Of a stretch of 64,000 nt of DNA, positions 50,400 to 60,218 are shown piece after piece (position 1 is the stretch's first letter; every line of letters starts with the position of its first letter). The stretch is from Ruegeria sp. ANG-S4 (GTDB lineage: Bacteria > Pseudomonadota > Alphaproteobacteria > Rhodobacterales > Rhodobacteraceae): contig NZ_JWLK01000001.1 of assembly GCF_000814005.1 (NCBI RefSeq), forward strand, positions 682,001-746,000. The letters run 5' to 3'. The notes under the pieces were generated by a model that was given only the letters and a program-made list of their open reading frames with translations, did not search any database and had not been told where the DNA came from. Both the position numbers and the translations under genes were made by a program.

Positions 50400-51154
50400 C
50401 CATTCTCCAAACGTTTTCCAATTGCAGTCAGGGCCGCACGCAAGACGTCATGCGCACCCTCGGTTTGCAGTGTTTCGGTCATTTGCAGGCTCAGCGTACC
50501 GTCGGTCGCCAGCGCGTCGCGTTCAGTCGCCAGACGTCCGGCATCACCTTTGTCCATTGCCGCAAGAAAGCCCGAGATCAACTGGGTCGTGTAGAACTCG
50601 GCGCTGGCTGCGTCGCCTGTCTGGCTGGCCAACCAATCGGATCCAGTTGCCATCAGGTCCAGAACCCCCGGAACCATGGCGCAAATGGCGAAATGCGCGT
50701 TCAGCACGGCTTCGTCGGCAACCGTGACCACGGCGTTCTCGGGTTCGAACAAATTGGCCAAGAGCTTGTCGTTGCCATAGGCCGCCAAGGGGCAGCCACC
50801 AGACTGCAAAAAGCCCAGCGGGATCGTTTGAACAAAGTCTGCTGCCGGGGCGCACAACTCTCTGAGTTGTTCCGTCGAAACGGCGGCCATAACGGAAACG
50901 ATCTGCTGATCGGCGCGGAAGACCAAGGGGGCCAGTACATCAGCGACAATTTGGGGACGCAGGCACAGGAACAGGATGTCAGAGGCGTCAATGACCTCTT
51001 GTGGTTCTGCGACCGTCACACCCAGCTCTGCCTGCAGCTGCGCCGAAACCTGAGTGTTTCGCCGGGACACCGTGATGTCATGACCCTTTGCTGACATCAG
51101 CCGGGCGATGGGTGCCGCAATATGCCCGGTTCCCAGAAAGCCGATCCGGCTCAT
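50396..51154 (-). CDS. NAD(P)-binding protein, pyrroline-5-carboxylate reductase-like
   Basis: This protein of 252 residues has an N-terminal Rossmann fold ([18 protein letters not shown]) and a helical C-terminal part, in the style of P5C reductases (ProC) and related imine reductases. The dinucleotide-binding GxGxxA loop and the segment [15 protein letters not shown] near 60, followed by IVSVMAAVS, fit this superfamily. It starts in a 4-nt overlap with purE and ends in a 4-nt overlap with purK, so it is embedded in the purine operon. The true substrate is unknown; P5C itself is only one option. Confidence 0.78.
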   Translation of the reverse strand: MSRIGFLGTGHIAAPIARLMSAKGHDITVSRRNTQVSAQLQAELGVTVAEPQEVIDASDILFLCLRPQIVADVLAPLVFRADQQIVSVMAAVSTEQLRELCAPAADFVQTIPLGFLQSGGCPLAAYGNDKLLANLFEPENAVVTVADEAVLNAHFAICAMVPGVLDLMATGSDWLASQTGDAASAEFYTTQLISGFLAAMDKGDAGRLATERDALATDGTLSLQMTETLQTEGAHDVLRAALTAIGKRLENG

Positions 51155-51636
51155 CCCTGCGGTTCCTCGGGGATCGAAGCAGACAGTTTGTCCCGCCACG
51201 CGTCCAGACGTTCGGCCAGCGCGTCATCCTGGAGGGCAAGAATGCCAGCCGCCATCAGGCCCGCATTGGCGCCTCCGGCCGATCCGATGGCCATTGTTGC
51301 GACAGGAAAACCCTTTGGCATCTGAACGATCGAATAGAGCGAGTCGACACCGGACAAGGCACGTGTCTGAACCGGAACGCCAATCACAGGTACCCGCGTT
51401 TTCGAGGCCATCATGCCGGGAAGATGGGCGGCACCACCAGCCCCTGCGACAATAACCTGCAACCCGCGGGATACTGCGGTCTTGCCATAATCCCAAAGCC
51501 GATCCGGCGTGCGGTGGGCGGAAACGATGCGCTTTTCATAGGCAATGCCAAGTTCGTCCAGAATATCCGCTGCTTCTTTCATCGTTGGCCAGTCCGATTG
51601 ACTGCCCATGATGATCCCGACTTTGACCTCGCCCAT
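51151..51636 (-). CDS. purE: 5-(carboxyamino)imidazole ribonucleotide mutase
   Basis: PurE (161 residues) converts N5-CAIR to [21 protein letters not shown] at the N terminus, [16 protein letters not shown] near 40 and [18 protein letters not shown] near 63 are the substrate-binding signatures of class I PurE. It is the first gene of the purE - reductase-like - purK operon, and its stop overlaps the next start by 4 nt. Confidence 0.97.
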   Translation of the reverse strand: MGEVKVGIIMGSQSDWPTMKEAADILDELGIAYEKRIVSAHRTPDRLWDYGKTAVSRGLQVIVAGAGGAAHLPGMMASKTRVPVIGVPVQTRALSGVDSLYSIVQMPKGFPVATMAIGSAGGANAGLMAAGILALQDDALAERLDAWRDKLSASIPEEPQG

Positions 51637-51700
51637 ACGTCTGTTCCCTGCCGTCTGAAAGAGCGCGCACTATAGCCAAATCCGACTTTGTGGCAATGCG

Positions 51701-51925
51701 TCAGGCAATGATATCTGGGGTCAGGCGATCCTCGATCAGCCGGATGATGTCCTTGAGGCGCAGTTTCTGTTTTTTCAAACGTTTGATCGTCAGCGGATCC
51801 GAGGTTCCCTTGGCCTGCAACGCCTCGATTGCTTCGTCCAGATCGCGGTGCTGGCGGCGAAAAACCTCTAGCTCGACCCGCAAGACTTCGTCGGTTTTCA
51901 TCGAAAGGTCGGTGGGCGCATTCAT
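51701..51925 (-). CDS. DUF465 (YdcH) family protein
   Basis: This 74-residue protein is almost entirely a helical hairpin: LRVELEVFRRQHRDLDEAIEAL followed by SDPLTIKRLKKQKLRLKDII. This matches the small DUF465/YdcH family, whose role is unknown. It is separated from purE by 64 nt and is divergent from the hsp20 gene. Confidence 0.88.
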   Translation of the reverse strand: MNAPTDLSMKTDEVLRVELEVFRRQHRDLDEAIEALQAKGTSDPLTIKRLKKQKLRLKDIIRLIEDRLTPDIIA

Positions 51926-51991
51926 CGGCGACTCATGTCAATTGCAGTGCATTGAACACAAGATAGTGTGTTGCGGTGAATCCGGCCAGAC

Positions 51992-52020
51992 CTTGTGGAC
52001 ATCCCTGTTTCTTCCCATAT
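51992..52020 (+). promoter_or_regulatory. Candidate heat-shock (RpoH) promoter of hsp20
   Basis: CTTGTG and CCATAT are 17 bases apart, with CCCATAT-like -10 context, which fits the alphaproteobacterial RpoH consensus. It lies about 70 nt before the hsp20 start, in the 162-nt divergent region. Confidence 0.4.
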
Positions 52021-52087
52021 TCTATTGGACGCGGTTGCCGATACGGGGCCGCATTCTACGTCGCTTTAAAATCAAGGACGAAAATAC

Positions 52088-52501
52088 GTGTCGAAACTTA
52101 CCTTGGGTTCATACCCGCATCTGTTGGGGTTCGAGCAGTTGGAACGCCTTCTGGAACGGTCCGCAAAGGCCGGAAATGAGGGGTATCCGCCTTATAATAT
52201 CGAACAGACGTCAGATTTCTCCTATCGCATCACACTCGCGGTAGCCGGTTTTGCCGAAGACGATCTGTCGATCACCATCGAGGATCGCCAGTTGGTGATC
52301 CGGGGTCGTCAGCATGATGACAGCGAAGGTCGAATATTCCTGCATCGCGGTATCGCGGCGCGTCAGTTTCAGCGCATGTTCGTGCTGGCCGATGGTGTCG
52401 AAGTCGGCGAGGCAATCATGGAAAACGGCCTGCTGCACGTCGATCTGACTCGCGCCGTGCCGGAAACCGTGGTGCAGACAATCAACATAAGAAAGGGGTA
52501 A
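52088..52501 (+). CDS. Hsp20 family small heat-shock protein
   Basis: This 137-residue IbpA-type chaperone has an alpha-crystallin domain spanning about 35-135 (YRITLAVAGFAEDDLSITIED). The conserved C-terminal end of the domain is seen in MENGLLHVDLTRAVPE. It holds unfolded proteins for refolding by the DnaK/ClpB system. The start is a GTG with AAGGA 9 nt upstream. A candidate RpoH promoter precedes it, and a DUF1150 gene follows 5 nt later. Confidence 0.93.
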   Translation: MSKLTLGSYPHLLGFEQLERLLERSAKAGNEGYPPYNIEQTSDFSYRITLAVAGFAEDDLSITIEDRQLVIRGRQHDDSEGRIFLHRGIAARQFQRMFVLADGVEVGEAIMENGLLHVDLTRAVPETVVQTINIRKG

Positions 52502-52506
52502 GAGCA

Positions 52507-52731
52507 ATGAATACACCGATTGAGATCAACACCGAAGGCAAGCGCATCGTTTATGTCAAAACGGTTGACGTTGCAGACCTGCCACGCGACCTGCGCGACC
52601 AAGCGGGCGATCTGGATCAGCTTTATGCCGTGCATGACGCGGATGGTCAGCAACTGGCACTTGTCGCGGACCGCAAGCTGGCGTTTGTTCTGGCGCGCGA
52701 GCATGATCTTTCGCCTGTCGCCGTGCACTAA
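52507..52731 (+). CDS. DUF1150 family protein
   Basis: This 74-residue protein belongs to DUF1150, a small alphaproteobacterial family that is usually encoded directly behind hsp20. IVYVKTVDVADLPRDLRDQ, then LYAVHDADGQQLALVADRKL, is typical. The 5-nt gap to hsp20 indicates one transcript and suggests a role in heat-shock protein handling, but the function is not established. Confidence 0.9.
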   Translation: MNTPIEINTEGKRIVYVKTVDVADLPRDLRDQAGDLDQLYAVHDADGQQLALVADRKLAFVLAREHDLSPVAVH

Positions 52732-52845
52732 TCCAAGTTCAAAGACGTTCAATCCCGCAAAATGACGTGACATCTGCGGTCGCTGGGGCAAAGGATGTGA
52801 TTTGGCGGGGGAACCCCTGCGCGTATCAAGCAAACGGGGGCACCA

Positions 52846-53724
52846 ATGAGTTGGTTCGAGTTTGATTGGGTGGACGCATTTACAGACCGCGCCTTCGGCG
52901 GCAACGGGTGTGCTGTAGTCCATGACGCAGCGCATCTTTCTGACGAAGTCTGCATGTCTTTCGTTCGCGAAACGTCTTTGGTCGAGTGCACATTCACCGG
53001 CCCGTCGGACGTGGCCGACATGCGCGTACGCTACTTTCTGGCCAGCCGAGAAATCCCATTTGCCGGACATCCGACCATTGCAACCGTAGCGGCAATGCGG
53101 TCGCGCGGCTTGATCACGAGCGAAACGCTGACCTTGGAAACCGGCGCGGGATTGGTCGCGATTGGCCTGAACGGTGACGAGATCGAAATGACCCAGGTTG
53201 CGCCCGAGTTTGGCGTGCATGTTCCCGCTGAATTGGTTGCCGCCGCGGTCAGCTTGCCCGCCGACGCAATAATCTCGCCGCCGCAGATGGTTTCGACGGG
53301 ATTGCCGTTCTGCATTACCGTTCTTCGGGATCATGACGCGCTGCGTTCAGCCCGCCTGGCATTGGACCCGCTGCGGGACATGGTGCGGGCGGCGGGGTAT
53401 TCGGGCAGCGATATGGCTGAACCTTTTCTGGTGACGCTCAAGGGCGCGACAGAAGCCGGGGATACATATTCGCGCCTCTTGCTCGCTCCGCCAAGCCCAC
53501 CAGAGGACCCATTCACCGGATCAGCAACGGGCGCTATGGCGGCCTATCTCTGGCATCATGGGCTGATGCCGAAGGACTCGTTTATCGCCGAGCAGGGGCA
53601 CGGCATGGGACGTCCGGGACAGGCGAAGGCGACGCGGGTGGGGCCGTCGGATGCAATCGCGGGCGTAAAGGTCGCCGGGCTTGGATATGTTCTGATGCGC
53701 GGTCAGACGGACCTGCCGGATTAG
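52846..53724 (+). CDS. PhzF family isomerase
   Basis: This 292-residue protein has the PhzF/diaminopimelate epimerase-like fold. FDWVDAFTDRAFGGNGCAVV near 5, REIPFAGHPTIATV near 68 and EDPFTGSATGAMAAYLW near 222 are the family motifs. The catalytic Glu expected near residue 46 may lie in ETSLVECTF. Such proteins isomerise small metabolites; only a few make phenazines, and no phenazine genes are nearby, so the substrate is unknown. It converges with the glycosyltransferase-like gene after 7 nt. Confidence 0.92.
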   Translation: MSWFEFDWVDAFTDRAFGGNGCAVVHDAAHLSDEVCMSFVRETSLVECTFTGPSDVADMRVRYFLASREIPFAGHPTIATVAAMRSRGLITSETLTLETGAGLVAIGLNGDEIEMTQVAPEFGVHVPAELVAAAVSLPADAIISPPQMVSTGLPFCITVLRDHDALRSARLALDPLRDMVRAAGYSGSDMAEPFLVTLKGATEAGDTYSRLLLAPPSPPEDPFTGSATGAMAAYLWHHGLMPKDSFIAEQGHGMGRPGQAKATRVGPSDAIAGVKVAGLGYVLMRGQTDLPD

Positions 53725-53731
53725 CTCTGGC

Positions 53732-54577
53732 TCAATCCGGAACCATCCAGCTTAACTGTTTGATTGGGTTGAGGCGCGGATCAATCGCGTGCCGCTGGCA
53801 AAGGCGGTGCAGGTATGAGCCCCGTACAGGAAGGCCGGACAGTGTGTTGGCCAGCCATTTCTTTTGATGTCCGTAGACGTGAACGGAGTGGACGCCGTTC
53901 TGTTCGATCTCAGACGAAGCCACCGTTGGATCGTGCAGTTTCCCAAGCTCTTCCGGTCGCAGGGGGTAAAAGGCGTGCGGGGGCAGGGCAAATGCGTCTT
54001 CGCCCGTTTGCTCCAAAAAATATCCCAACGCCTTTGGCCCCGAACATCCCCACGGTAACGACTCGATACCCCATTGTTGCCCATTGGCGATGCGCGTTTC
54101 GTTGGCGCGGTGCAAACGTCGCCCGCGCCAGGGTTGCGTTGGATTTGGGCTGGTCACAAAATCCAAATAACGCTCAAGCGTTGGCGAGTTCGCAGGAAGC
54201 CGAAGAACGCCGTTTGGGTACATACCCGAGATTTCCCGCCCAAAAACATGAGGTTCGGTGAAATCAAAGGGTTGCACACAGTAAGCATCCAGATCCACCC
54301 AGATAAAGTCAGTCTGCTGACACATGTGCAGACGGAACAGATCCGAAAAAGCGGCAACCCTCTGACGACTATTTCCTTTCAGGTCAAAGGGTGCAGGCCA
54401 CAGAATCTCCGACGCCGAACGAACAACGGCTGCGCTGGGAACTCTATTCACCGAATGCGCGGTGTAGAGGACAAAGCGGTGCCCGCGATCCAGAAAAGAT
54501 TGAATACAAAGTTCTTCGAGCCAGGAAAGGTCCGAGCCGTACCAGAAGCTCGCAATAGTCGGCAGCGTGTCTGTCAT
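53732..54577 (-). CDS. Glycosyltransferase-like protein (GT32-type DxD)
   Basis: This 281-residue protein resembles glycosyltransferases of the GT32/capsular polysaccharide type. FSDLFRLHMCQQTDFIWVDLDAYC near 80-103 combines the conserved SDxxR motif with the WVDLDA DxD metal site. The sequence starts with IASFWYGSDLSWLEELCIQSF, the usual first strand, and ends in a basic region. The acceptor and sugar are unknown. It stands alone, converging with PhzF, and no polysaccharide cluster is present. Confidence 0.75.
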   Translation of the reverse strand: MTDTLPTIASFWYGSDLSWLEELCIQSFLDRGHRFVLYTAHSVNRVPSAAVVRSASEILWPAPFDLKGNSRQRVAAFSDLFRLHMCQQTDFIWVDLDAYCVQPFDFTEPHVFGREISGMYPNGVLRLPANSPTLERYLDFVTSPNPTQPWRGRRLHRANETRIANGQQWGIESLPWGCSGPKALGYFLEQTGEDAFALPPHAFYPLRPEELGKLHDPTVASSEIEQNGVHSVHVYGHQKKWLANTLSGLPVRGSYLHRLCQRHAIDPRLNPIKQLSWMVPD

Positions 54578-54629
54578 GCCCCGAGCGTACTGATTTACAG
54601 GATTGGGACCATAGGTTTTGCGCGGATGA

Positions 54630-54661
54630 GAAAAGCCCCGCGCAATGTGCCGGGGCTTTAA
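54630..54661. terminator. Terminator downstream of sat/cysC
   Basis: AAAAGCCCCG-CGCAATGTGC-CGGGGCTTTA is a strong stem. On the minus strand it is followed by TTTTC and lies 22 nt after the sat/cysC stop. Confidence 0.8.
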
Positions 54662-54682
54662 TCTGTGCGACGGGTGCCGTGA

Positions 54683-56398
54683 CTATCCTGCGATCAACCC
54701 CATGCTTTCGAGCTTCAGCAAAACCTGATGCGCGCAATTGTCGACTTCGACGTTTTCTGTTTCGACGCGCAGTTCTGGGTTCGACGGCACATCGTAAGGG
54801 TCAGATATGCCGGTAAATTCCTTGATCTTTCCTTCGCGCGCCAGCTTGTACAGCCCCTTTCGGTCGCGACGTTCGCATTCTTCGATACTGGTTGATACAT
54901 GAACCTCGCAAAAGGCGCCGAACTGTTCAATTTCTTCGCGCACCGCGCGTCGTGTTGTCTCATACGGCGCGATGGGGGCGCAGATGGCGATGCCGCCGTT
55001 TTTCGTAATCTCGGACGCCACATAACCGATACGACGGATGTTCAGGTCCCGATGTTCTTTCGAGAAGCCAAGTTCAGACGACAGGTTTTTTCGCACGATG
55101 TCGCCATCCAGAAGTGTTACTGGGCGGTCGCCGGTTTCCATCAGCTTGACCATAAGCGCGTTTGCAATCGTCGACTTGCCCGAGCCGGAGAAGCCGGTGA
55201 AAAAGACGGTGAAACCCTGTTTCGAACGCGGCGGGAACCGATTGCGCAGTTCCTGCACCACTTCGGGGAAAGAGAACCATTCGGGTATTTCCAGCCCTTC
55301 GCGCAGGCGGCGGCGCAATTCAGTGCCTGAAATGTTCAGGATCGTGACGTTGTCTTTCTCTTTGATCTCGTCGTTGGGCTCGTATTGCGCGCGTTCCTGC
55401 ACGTAGACCATGTGCTTGAAATCGACCATCTCGACGCCGATTTCGTCCTGGAATTTGCGAAACAGGTCTTGCGCATCATAGGGGCCGTAAAAGTCTTCGC
55501 CCTGACTGTTCTTGCCGGGACCTGCGTGATCGCGGCCCACAATGAAGTGGGTGCAACCGTGGTTGGCGCGGATCAGGCCATGCCAGACCGCTTCGCGCGG
55601 ACCTGCCATACGCATCGCAAGGTTCAGCAGCGACATCGAGGTGGTTGAGGCCGGGTATTTGTCCAATACGGCCTCGTAACAGCGCACACGAGTAAAATGA
55701 TCGACATCGCCCGGCTTGGTCATGCCAACGACAGGATGGATAAGCAGGTTGGCCTGCGCCTCTTTCGCGGCGCGGAATGTCAGTTCCTGATGCGCGCGAT
55801 GCAGCGGGTTTCGGGTTTGGAAGGCAACGATGCGCCGCCATCCCAACTTGCGAAAAAAAGCGCGCAATTCGTTTGGCGTATCGCGGCGGGCGCGGAAATC
55901 ATAGTGAACGGGCTGTTGGATACCTGTGACGGGGCCACCCAGATAGACCTTACCTGCAACATTGTGCAGGTAATTCACGGCCGGGTGAGCTTGGTCATCG
56001 GCGCCAAAGACCTTGACGGCTTCGTTGGCCTTGGCCGGAGTCCAGCGGTCTGTGACCGTCATGGTGCCCAGAATAACACCCTCCAAATCGCGCAACGCGA
56101 TATCCTGACCCAGTTCGACCTGCTCGGCAAATTCTTCGCTGACATCCAGCGTGATCGGCATCGGCCAGAGCGTTCCATCCGCCAAGCGCATGTTTTCAAC
56201 CACGTTGTCGTAGTCCGCCTGCGTTAGAAATCCCTTCAAAGGGTTGAAGCCGCCGTTCATCAGCAGCTCCAGATCGCAGATCTGACGCGGGCTCAGGTCC
56301 CAACTGGTCAGGTCTGCGGCTTCGGCCTTGAGCTTTTGAGCCGAGTCATAAGACACGAACAATTCGGGGATAGGGGCGAGGTTACTTAACATCGTCAT
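54683..56398 (-). CDS. Bifunctional sulfate adenylyltransferase / adenylylsulfate kinase
   Basis: This protein of 571 residues fuses ATP sulfurylase (about 1-390) to APS kinase (about 395-571), making PAPS from sulfate and ATP for sulfur assimilation or sulfation. TRNPLHRAHQELTFRA near 200 carries the HxxH active-site motif. The Walker A motif FTGFSGSGKSTIANAL near 400 and DGDIVRKNLSSELGFSK near 430 belong to the kinase domain. I start at the ATG of MTMLSNLAPI; ATGs at 56410 and 56392 are possible. It stands alone, without cysH or cysI nearby, and ends at a strong terminator. Confidence 0.95.
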   Translation of the reverse strand: MTMLSNLAPIPELFVSYDSAQKLKAEAADLTSWDLSPRQICDLELLMNGGFNPLKGFLTQADYDNVVENMRLADGTLWPMPITLDVSEEFAEQVELGQDIALRDLEGVILGTMTVTDRWTPAKANEAVKVFGADDQAHPAVNYLHNVAGKVYLGGPVTGIQQPVHYDFRARRDTPNELRAFFRKLGWRRIVAFQTRNPLHRAHQELTFRAAKEAQANLLIHPVVGMTKPGDVDHFTRVRCYEAVLDKYPASTTSMSLLNLAMRMAGPREAVWHGLIRANHGCTHFIVGRDHAGPGKNSQGEDFYGPYDAQDLFRKFQDEIGVEMVDFKHMVYVQERAQYEPNDEIKEKDNVTILNISGTELRRRLREGLEIPEWFSFPEVVQELRNRFPPRSKQGFTVFFTGFSGSGKSTIANALMVKLMETGDRPVTLLDGDIVRKNLSSELGFSKEHRDLNIRRIGYVASEITKNGGIAICAPIAPYETTRRAVREEIEQFGAFCEVHVSTSIEECERRDRKGLYKLAREGKIKEFTGISDPYDVPSNPELRVETENVEVDNCAHQVLLKLESMGLIAG

Positions 56399-56597
56399 CG
56401 GAATACTCATTTCGGCGCTGTCAGACGCGTGTTTCAGGCGTTTCGGCGATGGATGTGCCCCGGAGGCGTGACAATGTCCAGAGGCAGCCCCCAACTAAGG
56501 AGGAAATGCACGGGTTTTGACGGGAATGGAAGAAACTTTCTGCTTTTGCCGATTTTTGAGGTCAGAATTCCGCTCAATCAGTCGGATGGGGGCTTTT

Positions 56598-58292
56598 TCA
56601 GGCAATCTGTTCTTCGGGGTTTATTCGCGACTCAAGCTGTGCTGCGTGTTCCACCAACAGCGCGGGAACAGGCGCGGATACCCCGCGCAATTCAAAATTG
56701 CGCAGTTCTTCGGGTGCCGTGCGCAATCCGGCAGCCGAAAGGACGGCTTGCGAAACCAGCAACTCTACGCCCAATGCCTTTGTTTCCGCCTCTAACCGGC
56801 TAGCAACGTTTACTGCGTCGCCGATGATCGTGCGCGGGGCATGTCTTGCGGCCCCGATCTCGCCCAGAACCAGATCACCCAGATGCAGGCCCATCCCGAT
56901 ACGTATCGCGGGGCTGCCCTCGGCCTCCAATTGCCGGTTGAACCTTTCCAGAGCTGTTCCCACCCCGGCTGCGGCATGCAAACCGGCCAGGGCAGAGCTG
57001 GCCGCGTCGCGGGTTTCGAACATGGCCAGCAGGCCGTCGCCCATGTATTTGTCGACCGTCCCGCCTTGTGCCGTGATTGCAGGAACGATCGCGTCAAAAA
57101 ACCGGTTCAAAAGGAAAACGATATCATAGGGCAGCTGCCCGGTCGTACGGGCGGTGAAGCCGCGCATGTCCAAAAACAATACCGCCAATTGTCGTTCCTG
57201 CCCCTGGCTGGCGTGTGCCCTGTCGCGCCCGCCATCCGGGCGAAACACGCGAAAGACCGTCAAAGGACCGGTCGGGCGCATTTGGCAGGCCAATCTGGTT
57301 CCTTCCGGGGCTCCGACAGCGGCAAGGCTTCGCGCCTCGACATCGCCCGGCGCAGGCAGATGGTCTGCACCTTCTTCAACCACCACGCGGCATGTGGTGC
57401 ATCGCCCCTTCCCACCGCAAAGCGCGGTATGAGGTATGCCATTGGCTTGCGACATCTCCAGAAGGGTCATGCCCTTTTCAGAAACAACTTCGGGTCCATT
57501 GACATAGCGCACCCGGACCGAGTGCCGCCGCCGCCAAAGCTTGCGGCCCAGATAGATGAACCCGGTCAGTGCCAGCAACGACCAAAACACGATCAATGCG
57601 GTATCAGTGACGCCGAAGAGTGCTTCGAACTCGTCTGGCGACGGCCAGTTATAATGCTCGATGTATTGTTCCCTCAGAAATGGATCGGCAAAATCCGTCC
57701 ACAAGCGACGTCCTTCGGTCAGGACCCCTGCCAACGCAAAGCCAGGGACGAAAACGGCGAATCCGATGAGGTAGGGAACGGCTGTGCGCCACCAACCCGT
57801 CAGTCGCAACCACATGTGCAGACCAATGCAGCCGTGAACCCAAACGAGCAAAACAAGCAGGCTTTGCATCCAGATCGCCGTGCTGGGCCACATCAGAATG
57901 ATGATGTAACCCATTTCGTCATTTACGTCATAGATTTCGTGGGCATAGCGCGTCTGGACGATATGGGCGATCAGTTGCAATGGGATCAGCAGGCCAAGAA
58001 TAGCTTGCAACGCCATACTGAAAGGCATGCGCAATGTACGCCGCCGTGCCAGCGAATAAAGCGCCAGCCCGGCATGGATGATCAAAGCGATATACAGCAC
58101 CAGGCTGATCAGGTTGTGACGGGTGACGAATTTTCGTCCGTCCTGCATCCCGTGCAACAAATCGGTGTGAAACAATCCCAGACCGATATTCATGAAATGG
58201 AAGAACGCAAAGATGAACAGCACAAGGCCGCTGACGATCCTGAGCCGCGTCACCCATCCGCCGCGCCAAAGTGCATTGTCCAATGAATTCAT
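56598..58292 (-). CDS. Membrane adenylate cyclase with a ferredoxin domain
   Basis: This 564-residue protein fuses three parts. Residues about 1-255 form a membrane domain of six or so helices with His residues (FAFFHFMN, LIIHAGLALY, VWVHGCIGLHMW) that could bind haem b, as in succinate dehydrogenase anchors. Residues about 262-345 are a 2Fe-2S ferredoxin domain with CGGKGRCTTC and a later Cys (LACQM). Residues about 365-545 are a class III nucleotide cyclase with metal Asp in FLDMRGFTA and KYMGDGLLAMF and the transition-state pair in NVASRLE. The Lys and Asp specificity residues favour ATP. A redox-sensing cAMP synthase at the inner membrane is inferred. Confidence 0.9.
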   Translation of the reverse strand: MNSLDNALWRGGWVTRLRIVSGLVLFIFAFFHFMNIGLGLFHTDLLHGMQDGRKFVTRHNLISLVLYIALIIHAGLALYSLARRRTLRMPFSMALQAILGLLIPLQLIAHIVQTRYAHEIYDVNDEMGYIIILMWPSTAIWMQSLLVLLVWVHGCIGLHMWLRLTGWWRTAVPYLIGFAVFVPGFALAGVLTEGRRLWTDFADPFLREQYIEHYNWPSPDEFEALFGVTDTALIVFWSLLALTGFIYLGRKLWRRRHSVRVRYVNGPEVVSEKGMTLLEMSQANGIPHTALCGGKGRCTTCRVVVEEGADHLPAPGDVEARSLAAVGAPEGTRLACQMRPTGPLTVFRVFRPDGGRDRAHASQGQERQLAVLFLDMRGFTARTTGQLPYDIVFLLNRFFDAIVPAITAQGGTVDKYMGDGLLAMFETRDAASSALAGLHAAAGVGTALERFNRQLEAEGSPAIRIGMGLHLGDLVLGEIGAARHAPRTIIGDAVNVASRLEAETKALGVELLVSQAVLSAAGLRTAPEELRNFELRGVSAPVPALLVEHAAQLESRINPEEQIA

Positions 58293-58426
58293 CCGTATCG
58301 GCCCTGACTGGACCCGAGTCTGGTACGCGAACGGGCAGGGGTCAATAGACCCTGCCCATTCCTGAAGGCGTTGTTACCTGTGGAAGACCGACGGTGGTCA
58401 TAGCCGCCAGGTCGTTCGGCTTGCAG

Positions 58427-59443
<1,017 letters not shown>

Positions 59444-59567
59444 TTAAAGCCCTTTTGATGTTTCTATCCGCCATGCGTTGCTGACATGGCGCGATCCGAG
59501 AAATTGTGATCTGAATGCAGAAAGTTGCGCTGACACGAAAGATTATTGCGCATTGACAGGGCGCTGA

Positions 59568-59573
59568 TATAAG
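59568..59573 (+). promoter_or_regulatory. Possible -10 box of the third Lrp gene
   Basis: TATAAG at 59568-59573 has TTGCGC 16 bases upstream (59546-59551). It lies 26 nt before the regulator start, so the leader would be very short. Confidence 0.35.
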
Positions 59574-59598
59574 AACCGAAAAAATGCAGGAGTCCTTG

Positions 59599-60099
59599 AT
59601 GGTCACGACCCGGCTTGACGAAATCGACCGAAAAATTCTGGCGGAACTGCAGGCTGACGGTCGCATGACGAATGTCGAACTTGCAAAACGTGTCGGAATT
59701 TCGGCCCCGCCCTGCCTGCGCCGCGTGCGTACGCTGGAAGATGCGGGGTATATCCGTGGGTATCATGCGGACGTGAACGCGCGCGAATTGGGCTTTGAAG
59801 TACAGGTTTTCGCCATGGTCGGTCTGGAAAGCCAAGCTGAAACGGAACTGAGCGCCTTTGAGGCGCGATGCCGGGAGTGGCCGCTTGTGCGCGAATGCCA
59901 CATGCTGAACGGCGAGGTGGATTTTATCCTGAAATGTGTCGCGCCGGATCTCAGCAGTTTTCAGCAGTTTCTTACGGGCGAACTGCTGACCACACCGAAT
60001 GTGGCCAGCGTCAAGACATCCCTTGTCATCCGAGGCGCAAAAGACGAGCCAGGCGTACCATTTGACGTGCTGGAAGACCGGATGAACCGGACGGCCTGA
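59599..60099 (+). CDS. Lrp/AsnC family transcriptional regulator
   Basis: This protein of 166 residues has a helix-turn-helix at the N terminus (LDEIDRKILAELQADGRM, then ELAKRVGISAPPCLRRVRTL) and a RAM domain (AECHMLNGEVDFIL-like ECHMLNGEVDFILKCV near 100). I start at the ATG at 59599 because AGGAG lies 6 nt before it; the ATG at 59584 lacks a site. It is divergent from trxB, an arrangement common in roseobacters. The sensed ligand is unknown; a trxB link is only inferred. Confidence 0.92.
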   Translation: MVTTRLDEIDRKILAELQADGRMTNVELAKRVGISAPPCLRRVRTLEDAGYIRGYHADVNARELGFEVQVFAMVGLESQAETELSAFEARCREWPLVRECHMLNGEVDFILKCVAPDLSSFQQFLTGELLTTPNVASVKTSLVIRGAKDEPGVPFDVLEDRMNRTA

Positions 60100-60218
60100 T
60101 GGCCAACCGCGTTTCGTTTGCGTTGATTGGCGGAAGCAGCGCTACCACCGTCAGGTATGCTACCCAACCCAATAAAATCTGCATCATGCCCCCAACACTT
60201 GCAGTACCATTTAACACT

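Noticed and set aside
56841..58286. Open frame on the plus strand opposite the adenylate cyclase, about 480 codons
   Set aside because: It is low-complexity antisense of the cyclase gene, whose domains are clear on the other strand.
58333..58357. Terminator for trxB
   Set aside because: GGGCAGGG..CCCTGCCC can form a stem, but no T run follows on the minus strand, so I do not call it.
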